A program made the translations under genes and the position numbers. A DNA stretch of 14,600 bases from Methylococcaceae bacterium (GTDB taxonomy: Bacteria > Pseudomonadota > Gammaproteobacteria > Methylococcales > Methylomonadaceae), in NCBI GenBank assembly GCA_021647145.1, contig JAKIVF010000093.1:1-14600 (forward strand), in the 5' to 3' direction. Below the pieces are notes generated by a model. The model was not told the origin of the DNA, did no database searches, and saw only the letters and a list, made by a program, of their open reading frames with translations. Each line of letters opens with the position of its first letter. Position 1 is the first letter of the stretch. Below are positions 1 to 7,698 of this stretch, one piece after another.

Positions 1-2
1 TC

Positions 3-209
3 AACAATAAGCTTTGTTATTGTTTTGATGTTAATGTAGCGGAATATATACAAGCACTCAAAAATAATACAGCTTCTGAAATAAAAAATTTCGTTATTCA
101 AAAAACTAAATCAGGCGAGTGTGCTTGTGAAATAAGAAACCCCTCGGGGCAGTGCTGTTTAGCAAATTTTAAACAGTTGGAGAAGAAACCTGAATGTTGC
201 AATGGGTAG
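3..209 (+). CDS. CopZ-type iron-sulfur/zinc protein, C-terminal end (5' truncated)
   Basis: This frame is open from the left edge of the window to a TAG at 207-209, giving 68 visible residues; the start lies outside. It begins NNKLCYCFDV and contains a second cysteine group ECACEIRNPSGQCCL, ending in PECCNG. The CYCF motif followed about 35 residues later by CxCExRNPSGxCCL is the pattern of the C-terminal [2Fe-2S] BFD-like domain in the small proteins annotated as CopZ-family or (2Fe-2S)-binding proteins. In those proteins an N-terminal zinc-binding domain precedes this part. The family is associated with copper or redox metal handling, but the role of this copy cannot be told from the fragment. 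The extra CC pair near the end could be another metal ligand. It has no evident link with the hopanoid genes. The family call is from remembered motif pattern, not from a search. Confidence 0.75.
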   Translation, partial: NNKLCYCFDVNVAEYIQALKNNTASEIKNFVIQKTKSGECACEIRNPSGQCCLANFKQLEKKPECCNG

Positions 210-363
210 TTATGGGTTACATAATTAGTCGTAAAAATAGAACATCTACCTTCTAAGTAATATCTATAATGATAGCCACTTGTCAATAGGCAAACCCATT
301 TTAATCAGGGCTAATTGGTTCTACACCTGATAGATCTTGAACAGGTTCTTAGGAGGTTCTTTC

Positions 364-435
364 TTGTCGTTGAAAATGTTTTCTTTTACCAAATCTTTGG
401 TAAATCCATCTTATCAAAAAAAATTAAAACACTAA
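364..435 (+). CDS. Possible small leader peptide (23 codons, TTG start)
   Basis: A perfect AGGAGG at 351-356 is followed, after 7 nt, by TTG at 364. From there the frame runs 23 codons to TAA at 433-435. The peptide is MSLKMFSFTKSL followed by a lysine-rich end, basic and without obvious domain. An ATG in the same frame (376) is a later alternative start, but it is 19 nt from the Shine-Dalgarno. The ORF lies 68 nt upstream of the gene at 504, so it could be a leader peptide or a small protein. The canonical Shine-Dalgarno is the only positive evidence. Such a sequence can occur by chance, and I recognise no family. Confidence 0.25.
   Translation: MSLKMFSFTKSLVNPSYQKKLKH
385..404. repeat. 20-bp palindrome (operator-like inverted repeat)
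   Basis: TTTACCAAA (385-393) and TTTGGTAAA (396-404) are exact inverted copies separated by TC. A 9-bp dyad with a 2-nt centre suits a dimeric regulator's operator better than an RNA hairpin, because the loop is too small. It sits 100 bp upstream of the gene at 504 and inside the candidate leader ORF. No regulator can be named. Confidence 0.4.
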
Positions 436-453
436 CTGTAAGCCTGATATATT
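425..453 (+). promoter_or_regulatory. Weak candidate promoter for the gene at 504
   Basis: TTAAAA at 425-430 and TATATT at 448-453 are separated by 17 nt. The -35 matches the TTGACA consensus only partly and the -10 moderately. AT-rich sequence gives such matches often, so this is tentative. A rival, TTGAAC (464-469) with TTTATT (487-492), would put the transcription start almost at the ATG. Confidence 0.2.
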
Positions 454-503
454 TAAGTATAGCTTGAACTCAGATCTTATCAATAGTTTATTATCCAATC
501 ATT

Positions 504-905
504 ATGAGCCAAAACAATAATAAATCAAATGTAACTAGCACTACTTTAGTGATAGACGGGAAAAGCACTCGATTGAGAGATATGCGTGTTAAAGCAATGG
601 GTGAATCCATGTCTGCTGAGACACAAGTAATAGATGGGGATGCTAGGATAAAAAAACTAGATAAGGTGGTTATGGCTGATTTATTGCGCGCTAGAAAGGT
701 TATTGATGAAAATTTAGAGAGTATTCTGAGTAATTATCCCATTAATAAACAGGCGAAACTCTTTAAAATTCGTTTTGGTATGAGCGTTGATCAATTGAAA
801 GAACTTTCAATTAAAGACATTAATTTGCTGTTGGGGATTAAACATAAAATAGTGTCGATTACTGCGCTTGATTATTTTGGTCGATCCATATTGGAACAAG
901 AATAG
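504..905 (+). CDS. Hypothetical protein of 133 residues
   Basis: I do not recognise a family. The ORF starts at ATG 504 and ends at TAG 903-905. An in-frame TGA at 465 rules out a longer start, and no good Shine-Dalgarno precedes 504. Met27 (codon at 582) is preceded by GAGAGA, so a shorter product of about 107 residues is possible. The protein has no signal peptide and no membrane segment, so it is probably cytoplasmic. The first 20 residues are Ser/Asn/Thr-rich and probably disordered. The rest is charged and likely helical, notably the stretch from VVMADLLRARKVIDE and a later segment, LSIKDINLLLGIKHKI. A loose internal repeat is visible: VIDGKSTRLRD near residue 16 and VIDGDARIKKLDK near residue 42. 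It is convergent with dxs across a hairpin, so it is not in the hopanoid operon. Its codon use resembles its AT-rich neighbours. Confidence 0.6.
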   Translation: MSQNNNKSNVTSTTLVIDGKSTRLRDMRVKAMGESMSAETQVIDGDARIKKLDKVVMADLLRARKVIDENLESILSNYPINKQAKLFKIRFGMSVDQLKELSIKDINLLLGIKHKIVSITALDYFGRSILEQE

Positions 906-1016
906 TGTTTAAGTTATTCAATTAGTAAAAGTAGAGACGAAGCCAATTGTGATTGTTAATAAATTAAGTGTGATTAAAAGTAAAGTACTTAAAAGTATGT
1001 TTTTAATAAGTTAGGT

Positions 1017-1049
1017 TCACGATAGAGCCGTTAGCCTAACCTATCGTGA
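1017..1049. terminator. Hairpin between convergent genes, possible bidirectional terminator
   Basis: TCACGATAG (1017-1025) pairs perfectly with CTATCGTGA (1041-1049) across a 15-nt loop. An alternative pairing exists: GTTAGG (1010-1015) with CCTAAC (1035-1040). It lies between the end of the gene at 905 and the dxs stop at 1078, where a terminator for both strands is expected. Neither side has a classic run of T, so intrinsic termination is uncertain; it may only protect RNA 3' ends. Confidence 0.4.
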
Positions 1050-1077
1050 GTTAGTAGCCTTATTCTGTAAAGGTTAT

Positions 1078-2940
1078 TCAAGCACAGAAAACTTCAATTT
1101 TTTTCAAAATACTTTGTGTATCTAAACCTGAGTATTCAAGTAATTCTTCACGAGATCCTTGTTCAATAAACTCATCAGGTAAGCCAATATTAAGCACTGG
1201 CATTAATATCTGTTGGGCTTGAAGATAATTATTAACTGCACTCCCAGCACCACCAGAAATAACATTCTCTTCAATTGTGACCAGAACATCATGGCTTTTA
1301 GCCATTTCTAAAATAATTTCTTGATCCAATGGTTTAACAAAGCGCATATTAATGACTGTTGCTCCTAATTTTTTTCCAGCCTCCATTGCAGGGTTGACCA
1401 TGCTACCCCAAGCTAAAATCGCAATTCGTCCACCTTTGTGGCAAATTTCTCCTTTACCGATTTCTAGTTCAGATAAATCATCAGAAACTACTTTTCCAGG
1501 GCCTTTTCCACGAGGGTATCTCACTGCTGCAGGCCCCTTGTAGTTAAACCCAGTGGTTAACATTTTTCTACATTCATTTTCATCAGCGGGAGCCATGATT
1601 ATCATGTTAGGAATACAGCCTAAATAACTAAAATCAAAACTTCCTGCATGAGTTGGACCATCTGGACCAACTAAACCTGCTCTATCTAAAGCAAATAATA
1701 CATCCAGATTTTGAATAGCCACGTCATGAATCAATTGGTCATATGCACGCTGTAAAAAAGTTGAGTAGATAGCAACGACTGGTTTTCCTTTTTGACAAGC
1801 CTGGCCAGCTGCAAGCGTTACAGCATGTTGTTCAGCAATTGCAACATCAAAATAACGAGTAGGAAAGCGTTCAGAGAATTCAACGAGTCCTGATCCTTCG
1901 CGCATTGCAGGGGTAATCCCAAGTAAACGATCATCTTTTTCAGCCATATCACACAACCAGCGCCCAAAAACTTGGGTATAAGTTGGGTGAGGTGATGGTG
2001 CTGACTTGGGCAAAGAATCTTTCGTTGGGTCAAAAGCGGGCACGCCATGATAAGCCAGTGGGTCTTTCTCTGCTGGAGCGTAACCTTTACCTTTTTTTGT
2101 TACTATATGTAAAAAAACTGGGCCAGGAAGGTCTTTGATATTACTTAGTGTATCGAGCAGCATATCTACATCATGACCGTCAATAGGGCCAATATAGTTA
2201 AACCCCAACTCCTCAAATAAAGTACCTGGAACAATCATTCCTTTTACATGTTCTTCAGTTTTTCGAGCTAAATCCCAAACACTTGGCATTTTACTTAAGA
2301 CTTTTTTACTTTCTTCTCTAACGGTGGCATAAAACTTACTTGAAATAACTCGAGTAAAATAATTATTCATTGCACCGACAGGAGGTGAAATTGACATATC
2401 ATTATCGTTCAGAATCACCAGTAGATTTGCATCAACAACCCCTGCATGGTTCATCGCTTCATAAGCCATTCCACCGGTAATACTACCATCGCCAATAATT
2501 GCTACCATCCGTTTTTTTTCACCACGTAATTTGGACGCAATGGCCATTCCCAAAGCAGCACTAATAGAGGTGCTAGAATGCCCAACACCAAAGGCATCAT
2601 ATTCACTTTCTGCTCTATTTGGAAAAGCGCAAACACCATCTTTAGTTCGGATAGTAGGCATTTTTTCTTTTCGGCCTGTCAAAATTTTATGTGGATAAGC
2701 CTGATGACCAACATCCCAGACTAATTGATCTTCAGGGGTGTTGAAAATATAGTGTAATGCTACAGTGAGCTCAACTGTACCTAAACCGGCTGAAAAATGG
2801 CCTCCAGATAAACTGACTGTGTGAGTTAAATATTCGCGTAATTCTTTAGCTAGGTCATTAAGTTGTTTCTTATCAAGCAGACGAACATCAGAAGGCAGGT
2901 TGATATGTTTTAGTAACGGATAATCGTTTGATAAGCTCAT
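1078..2940 (-). CDS. dxs: 1-deoxy-D-xylulose-5-phosphate synthase
   Basis: This is the thiamine diphosphate enzyme that condenses pyruvate and glyceraldehyde 3-phosphate to DXP, the first step of the MEP isoprenoid pathway, in the cytoplasm. The 620-residue length is typical. The thiamine-binding GDGS is at residues 150-153 with the NDND element at 178-181, and TKKGKGYAPAE starts near 281. The catalytic glutamate lies in VAIAEQHAV (Glu370), and DRAGLVGPDGPTHAG runs from about 419. It begins at an ATG 11 nt after the hpnO stop, with only a weak Shine-Dalgarno. It is the last gene of the leftward hopanoid operon, so it would raise isoprenoid precursor supply along with hopanoid synthesis. No ispA or other MEP gene is beside it. 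This may be a dedicated second copy or the only one; the window cannot say. Confidence 0.97.
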   Translation of the reverse strand: MSLSNDYPLLKHINLPSDVRLLDKKQLNDLAKELREYLTHTVSLSGGHFSAGLGTVELTVALHYIFNTPEDQLVWDVGHQAYPHKILTGRKEKMPTIRTKDGVCAFPNRAESEYDAFGVGHSSTSISAALGMAIASKLRGEKKRMVAIIGDGSITGGMAYEAMNHAGVVDANLLVILNDNDMSISPPVGAMNNYFTRVISSKFYATVREESKKVLSKMPSVWDLARKTEEHVKGMIVPGTLFEELGFNYIGPIDGHDVDMLLDTLSNIKDLPGPVFLHIVTKKGKGYAPAEKDPLAYHGVPAFDPTKDSLPKSAPSPHPTYTQVFGRWLCDMAEKDDRLLGITPAMREGSGLVEFSERFPTRYFDVAIAEQHAVTLAAGQACQKGKPVVAIYSTFLQRAYDQLIHDVAIQNLDVLFALDRAGLVGPDGPTHAGSFDFSYLGCIPNMIIMAPADENECRKMLTTGFNYKGPAAVRYPRGKGPGKVVSDDLSELEIGKGEICHKGGRIAILAWGSMVNPAMEAGKKLGATVINMRFVKPLDQEIILEMAKSHDVLVTIEENVISGGAGSAVNNYLQAQQILMPVLNIGLPDEFIEQGSREELLEYSGLDTQSILKKIEVFCA

Positions 2941-2951
2941 ATTAAATAGGG

Positions 2952-4340
2952 TTATTTATTTTTATTTTTGATAGCATGACTAGCCAGGTTTTTACCTAGA
3001 TCCCAGATTGAACCAGGAATTTGATGCGTGTCTGCAATTGTTTTATCAAAAGAGTCAACAATCCAGTCTCTATCTTTTTGAGTTAGATTTAAAGGAGGCA
3101 AAAGTTTGACTACATTCATTCCATGGCCAGCAACTTGTGTTAAAACGCGATGCTCTTTAAATAAAGGAATAGTCACCATTTGGCAAAAAAGGCCTTTGTT
3201 CGCAGCTTCAAGCATAGCCCATGCTGCTTTTAACGAAAAACTCTTAGGCGACTGAAATTCAATAGCAATCATCAATCCTCTACCTCGTGCTTGTTTAAGG
3301 AATTCATATTTGCTGGTCATTTCATTTATGGAATTAATAATATTTTTGCCAATTTTAGCACTATTTTCAATCAGTTTTTCATCTTCTATCACTTGTAACG
3401 TAGCTAAACCAGCAGCCATTGCCATATTGTTTTTTGAGAAAGTTGATCCATGAACGACAGCCCTGTCCATACGATTAAAGACCGTATCCATTATTTTTTG
3501 AGTCATGGCAACAGCCCCAACGGGAATAAAACCGCCAGATAAAGCTTTAGCCATCAGAATCATGTCGGGTTGAACATTCCAATGATCAATGGCCCAGAAT
3601 TTTCCAGTACGACCTAGCCCTGTCTGAATCTCATCTGCGACGAATAAGGTGCCATATTTTTTGCACAGACGTTCAACTTCGGGAAGATAATTGTCATCTG
3701 GAATATTAACACCTTTACCCTGAATGGGTTCAACAATAAATGCAGCCACGTCTTTATTGCTTAATGCTTTTTCCAACGCATCTAAATTATTAAAAGGGAT
3801 GGCGTTACAATTAGGTAATAGTGGGCCAAATCCCTCTTTAAAAATTTCTTCACCATTCAAAGATAATGCACCTAATGTTAAGCCATGAAAACTATGTTCA
3901 CAATGTACGATACGTTCACGCTTAGTTGTATATCGAGCAAATTTTATAGCGGCTTCAACTGCTTCAGTTCCCGAATTACTGAAAAACATTTTGCTTAATT
4001 TATTGGGTGTTGTAGCTAAAATTTTTTCAGCTAACAAACCACTTAACAGTGAAACGTCCATCTGTACAAGATTTGGTAGCTCTAATGTTAGCGTTTCTTG
4101 TAACGCTTTGATAATAGTTGGATGATTACGACCAACGGCAAAAACTCCAAAGCCGCTGAGTAAATCCAGATATTCATTGTTGTTTTCGTCGTATAAATAT
4201 TGGCCTAGTGCCTTTTTATAATTTCTGTCGTAACCAATTGTCCTTAACACCCTAACCATTTGATTATTAAGATGCTGTTCGTGCAAGTCGAATTTACTAT
4301 CAAAGTGTTGAGAAAAAAGATCAGCGATACTGAAAGACAT
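2952..4340 (-). CDS. hpnO: Hopanoid aminotransferase HpnO (class III, PLP-dependent)
   Basis: The 462-residue protein is a class III aminotransferase. SNSGTEAVEAA (121-131) and the ADEIQTGLGRTG segment (from 235) are family hallmarks. The PLP Schiff-base lysine is Lys265 in ILMAKALSGG, and Asp236 would contact the pyridine nitrogen. Similar folds include ornithine and acetylornithine aminotransferases. The position between hpnN and dxs in a hopanoid operon supports HpnO, which aminates the C-35 end of the ribosylhopane-derived side chain to give aminobacteriohopanetriol. AGAGGT lies 6 nt before the ATG, a good ribosome site. The gap to hpnN is 22 nt and to dxs 11 nt, so co-transcription is likely. 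The specific substrate rests on context; the aminotransferase class is certain from the motifs. Confidence 0.9.
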   Translation of the reverse strand: MSFSIADLFSQHFDSKFDLHEQHLNNQMVRVLRTIGYDRNYKKALGQYLYDENNNEYLDLLSGFGVFAVGRNHPTIIKALQETLTLELPNLVQMDVSLLSGLLAEKILATTPNKLSKMFFSNSGTEAVEAAIKFARYTTKRERIVHCEHSFHGLTLGALSLNGEEIFKEGFGPLLPNCNAIPFNNLDALEKALSNKDVAAFIVEPIQGKGVNIPDDNYLPEVERLCKKYGTLFVADEIQTGLGRTGKFWAIDHWNVQPDMILMAKALSGGFIPVGAVAMTQKIMDTVFNRMDRAVVHGSTFSKNNMAMAAGLATLQVIEDEKLIENSAKIGKNIINSINEMTSKYEFLKQARGRGLMIAIEFQSPKSFSLKAAWAMLEAANKGLFCQMVTIPLFKEHRVLTQVAGHGMNVVKLLPPLNLTQKDRDWIVDSFDKTIADTHQIPGSIWDLGKNLASHAIKNKNK

Positions 4341-4362
4341 GAAATACCTCTAATAAATTCTT

Positions 4363-6975
4363 TTAAGTTTTATGGCTGTAAAAAGCAGGGAGGACAATAA
4401 GTGTACAAAATAAAGTAAAGAAAATTCCTACTGCTAGTAATAAACCCATACTGGCAGTTCCTACATGAGGAGTAAAAGCTAGACTGGAAAAGCTACAAAG
4501 GGTAGTAAGTGCGCTAAAAAAAACACCACGAGCTGTGCTACTTTTAAGGATTTCGTTGTTATTGTCTAAACCAGATTTTAAACGTTGCATAATATGAATA
4601 CTACTATCTACACCCATCCCCATTAATAAGGGGAGTGCGATTATATTAGCGAAATTGAATGAGTTATTGAGTATTACATTAGTGGCTACTGTCAATAAAG
4701 CCGAGAATAAAAGAGGACCTATAACTAAAAGGGTGTGTCTGATGTTTTTTAAAATAATAAGTAATAAGATGGAAATAGCAATAATTGCACCAGCAAAAGC
4801 CTGGCTAAAAGCTTTAACAACAGCAGCTCCTGATGCTTGGTCTGCCACGGGAAGCCCGGATGAAGAAGGGGCTATTGTTTGGACTTCAGAAACAAATTGT
4901 TTTAAATTTTCCACTTTGTTTTGATCATACTCTGGTGTAATCAATATTTTGTAAAACCCATTTTTGCTGTGCCAATGTTGACTGAGATAGTCAGGTATAT
5001 CTGAAATCTCATAAGGTGTTGCTGTTAAGCTGCTCTTAAGACGATTCATTGTATTTGGAAGTAGGCTTAATATACTTTCTTCTAAGGAGTAATAGGGCTT
5101 TCGACCTGTATCAATACCAATACGGGAATAGATAAATTGTGAAATATTATTTTGTAGTTTTTTAAGTGTTTCTTTGGGAGCAGGGGTTGAATCTTGTTTT
5201 AGCACTTTTGAAATAACAGAATAAAAAGAAATGAGTGCTTTTTTGGGATTTCCTTTTTTTAGTTCGCTATCAAAATTATTTAATTGATCCCCAAGAATAA
5301 GGTCAAGCTCTTCAATAATTTCTATTTTTTCATCTTGATTTTCTGCGACTAGACTCTTAAGGAAAATAGTACTGTGAACGGAGGGTAGTTGCTTTAGTCG
5401 GTGAGCTAATTGCGTTGCACTTTTTAAATCTGGAGCTAAAGTGGCGAGAGAAAAGGGAGAGTTATTCTGAGATGTTAATAGCTCTTTTATTGTAGAAACT
5501 GATTCACTGTTTGGGTCTCTTAAGTTGATAGGGTTTGAATCAAAAACTATTTTAGATAATAAAAAAACAGACAATAAAGCGGTAATAATTGAAAAAATAC
5601 GAATAGAGGTTGAGTGTCTAAAAGGAAACGTTGAAAAACCCCCCATATTAATGACTGAATGGATAGGCTGGGCATTATTAACCGGCAGGATAGCTAATAC
5701 TGCAGGTAATAAGGTAAGAGAAATAGCCATTCCAATAAACATACCACCGGCAGAAATAATGCCTAATTCAGAAACACCTGAATAATCAGTAGGGATAAAG
5801 GCTAAAAAACCGATTGATGTAGTCAGAGCGCATAGAAAAATGGAAAAACCAACGGATTGTATACTATCAATAATAGATTTATGATTACTCAATCCTTGCG
5901 CACGACCCTCTCTGTAGTACAAGCAGATATGAATAGCATAGTCGACACCTAGGCCTATATATAACACAGCAAAGGCAATAGAAATTAAATTAAGATGGCC
6001 CACAGAAATTGCAGCAAAACCAGCGGTTAAGATAAGACCTAAAATTAAGACGATAAAGGTTGCTAGTAATAGTTTAAATGAACGTAGTCCTGTCCATAAA
6101 GAAGTACAAACCAGAATTAATGAAATAACACCGGCTATCACAGCTCCCTCAGAAACACTTTCCAGTTCTTCATGTTCTAATGCAGGTTCGCCTGTGATAC
6201 GAATTTTGACACCCGGGTTTTCCTGCATAATCAGATTAACGGTATTTCTTGCAGTTTTTAAGGCATATTCAGCAGGTAAGATTTCATCATAATTTAACTT
6301 GGGCCTGGCAATCACCAGCGTACGATTTATTTCGGTGTTGAGTTTGTTTGCAGCTAACAGGCTTTGCCAAGATATATGGTAGGGCTGATCATTGAGTTGG
6401 TGAGTAATCGCATCATTTATAGAGAGTAATAATGGATTAAGGTCCATCGGTAGGCTTTGATCTTTACTCAGTAATGCTTGAGAAATAATATCTAATAAGC
6501 CTTCTAAATTATAATTTTGAGAAAGATGGCCAATAAAGGGCTGGGCATCGGTTAAATTTGACCCAAGTTCTTCAAGCTCAATAGCCTCTAAAAAAAGCAA
6601 TGCTTGTTGTCTAAAAAAATCATTCTCAGTGGGTATGTAGGCAGATATAAAAGCATCACTTTGTTGGTTTAATGTCTGAGCAAGATATTTTGCAGTTTCT
6701 GATGTTTCTTCGGGTGTTAATGCATCAACAACAAGGATGATTACACCCGCATCTTGAGGGAATTCCGCTTCTATATGAAGACGATTTTTTTGAAAAGGTA
6801 AATCAGGGGAAATCAGCTCGGATGAGTTTGTATTGATACCTAAATTATCTGCCGTATATTGAATACTTGCCGCACTTAATAACAGAGTTAAGATGATTAT
6901 AACCCATGGGAAGCGAAGCACTTGCGCGCCCCACCAGCATAAGAACTTGTCAATTAAAGAAGAATGTCTGTTCAT
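4363..6975 (-). CDS. hpnN: Hopanoid transporter HpnN, RND superfamily
   Basis: This 870-residue inner-membrane protein has the duplicated RND layout. There is a membrane segment at about 24-40 and a periplasmic loop to about 275. A cluster of five segments (about 276-430) follows, then a segment near 458-477, a second loop to about 722, and a final cluster to the end. Each half carries the same signature in its membrane domain: GLGVDYAIH at 341-349 and GMGVDSSIH at 786-794. It belongs to the MmpL/Patched-like branch rather than the AcrB drug pumps. HpnN is known to be needed for moving hopanoids to the outer membrane in Rhodopseudomonas palustris. Its ATG overlaps the hpnG TGA in an ATGA, which implies translational coupling. 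The upstream sequence, inside hpnG, offers no strong Shine-Dalgarno. Confidence 0.93.
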   Translation of the reverse strand: MNRHSSLIDKFLCWWGAQVLRFPWVIIILTLLLSAASIQYTADNLGINTNSSELISPDLPFQKNRLHIEAEFPQDAGVIILVVDALTPEETSETAKYLAQTLNQQSDAFISAYIPTENDFFRQQALLFLEAIELEELGSNLTDAQPFIGHLSQNYNLEGLLDIISQALLSKDQSLPMDLNPLLLSINDAITHQLNDQPYHISWQSLLAANKLNTEINRTLVIARPKLNYDEILPAEYALKTARNTVNLIMQENPGVKIRITGEPALEHEELESVSEGAVIAGVISLILVCTSLWTGLRSFKLLLATFIVLILGLILTAGFAAISVGHLNLISIAFAVLYIGLGVDYAIHICLYYREGRAQGLSNHKSIIDSIQSVGFSIFLCALTTSIGFLAFIPTDYSGVSELGIISAGGMFIGMAISLTLLPAVLAILPVNNAQPIHSVINMGGFSTFPFRHSTSIRIFSIITALLSVFLLSKIVFDSNPINLRDPNSESVSTIKELLTSQNNSPFSLATLAPDLKSATQLAHRLKQLPSVHSTIFLKSLVAENQDEKIEIIEELDLILGDQLNNFDSELKKGNPKKALISFYSVISKVLKQDSTPAPKETLKKLQNNISQFIYSRIGIDTGRKPYYSLEESILSLLPNTMNRLKSSLTATPYEISDIPDYLSQHWHSKNGFYKILITPEYDQNKVENLKQFVSEVQTIAPSSSGLPVADQASGAAVVKAFSQAFAGAIIAISILLLIILKNIRHTLLVIGPLLFSALLTVATNVILNNSFNFANIIALPLLMGMGVDSSIHIMQRLKSGLDNNNEILKSSTARGVFFSALTTLCSFSSLAFTPHVGTASMGLLLAVGIFFTLFCTLIVLPAFYSHKT

Positions 6976-7694
6976 TTGATGACTGTCTTTTGCTCAAAAC
7001 TTATTATTATATCAAGTTGTTTTGAGATTAATTTTAGTTTTATTTTAGCCGCTTTAAAGTGCGTCCCAAGTTTTATTAAAACAGGTAGTTCATTTGGATG
7101 AGTTAATAGAAACCAAAGTAGTTTACTTAAAATAATGTCACCTTGTGAATTTAGTGCATAGCTCACTGCTTTAGGTAAACTCATTGTCACGGGGTCTGCT
7201 ATGGATCGTATGACGAGAGCAGGGAAGTTATATTTTTTAGCGACTTTAACAATAGCAACGCTCTCCATATCTAAAGCTATTGCCCCAGATTGGGTATGAA
7301 TTGTTTGTTTTTCTGAGCTTTTAGCGATGATAAAATGGCTTTCAGCTAGTAAGCCGGTCAACGGATTAAAGTCTGATAAATGATCAAGAACATGAGTTAA
7401 CCATGGAGACTCTATTGAAATTGTTTCTTGCTTTTCGGATTGTAGGTTCTTTGGAAGAATCAGGTCGCCAGATTTTAACTCAGCTTTAAGCGCGGCAGCG
7501 CAGCCCCAGCTGATCAGTCTTTTTGCCCCTTTTTTTATGAGTAAAAGACTGGCATTAGTTGCATTTTTAGGCCCAGCTCCAGAGCAAGTAAGTAACGTTT
7601 TGTCGTTGATAAAAATGCAATCACCTTTGTTAACTTTTTTATGAGTCAGGCTGCTAATTTCTTCAGGTAAAGCAACGATAATTCCAGTAATCAC
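6972..7694 (-). CDS. hpnG: Adenosylhopane nucleosidase/phosphorylase HpnG
   Basis: The 240-residue protein belongs to the purine nucleoside phosphorylase/MTA-SAH nucleosidase superfamily. HpnG removes adenine from adenosylhopane to give the ribosyl-type hopane intermediate that HpnO uses. Visible family elements are IVALPEE at the N-terminus, CSGAGPKNA (37-45), ISWGCAAAL (61-69), ALDMESVAI (140-148) with the substrate-binding Glu, and RSIADP (163-168) with the expected Asp. The usual glycine pair of the WGCAGGL-type loop reads Ala-Ala here. The start codon is GTG, 4 nt after the shc stop, with a poor Shine-Dalgarno, so translation probably depends on coupling to shc. Its TGA overlaps the hpnN ATG. 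The basic C-terminal 40 residues (about 200-240) extend beyond the core and may contact membrane; that is inference. Confidence 0.9.
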   Translation of the reverse strand: MITGIIVALPEEISSLTHKKVNKGDCIFINDKTLLTCSGAGPKNATNASLLLIKKGAKRLISWGCAAALKAELKSGDLILPKNLQSEKQETISIESPWLTHVLDHLSDFNPLTGLLAESHFIIAKSSEKQTIHTQSGAIALDMESVAIVKVAKKYNFPALVIRSIADPVTMSLPKAVSYALNSQGDIILSKLLWFLLTHPNELPVLIKLGTHFKAAKIKLKLISKQLDIIISFEQKTVIK

Positions 7695-7698
7695 CTAA

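Larger units (their letters stand above)
210..503. other. Intergenic region, AT-rich, with candidate leader ORF and palindrome
   Basis: These 294 bases between the CopZ-like gene and the gene at 504 hold no conventional gene. They contain a possible 23-codon ORF with a strong Shine-Dalgarno (351-435) and a palindrome (385-404), both listed separately. There is also a short direct repeat, AGGTTCTT, at 343-350 and 354-361. I found no convincing hairpin-plus-T-tract terminator for the upstream gene. Confidence 0.6.

Noticed and set aside
98..286. Minus-strand 62-codon frame opposite the CopZ-like gene end
   Set aside because: The plus frame has clear cysteine motifs of a known family; the minus frame has none and runs into the intergenic region.
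4655..5785. Plus-strand open frames within hpnN
   Set aside because: They lie opposite a complete RND protein with both signature motifs and show no own motifs or ribosome sites.
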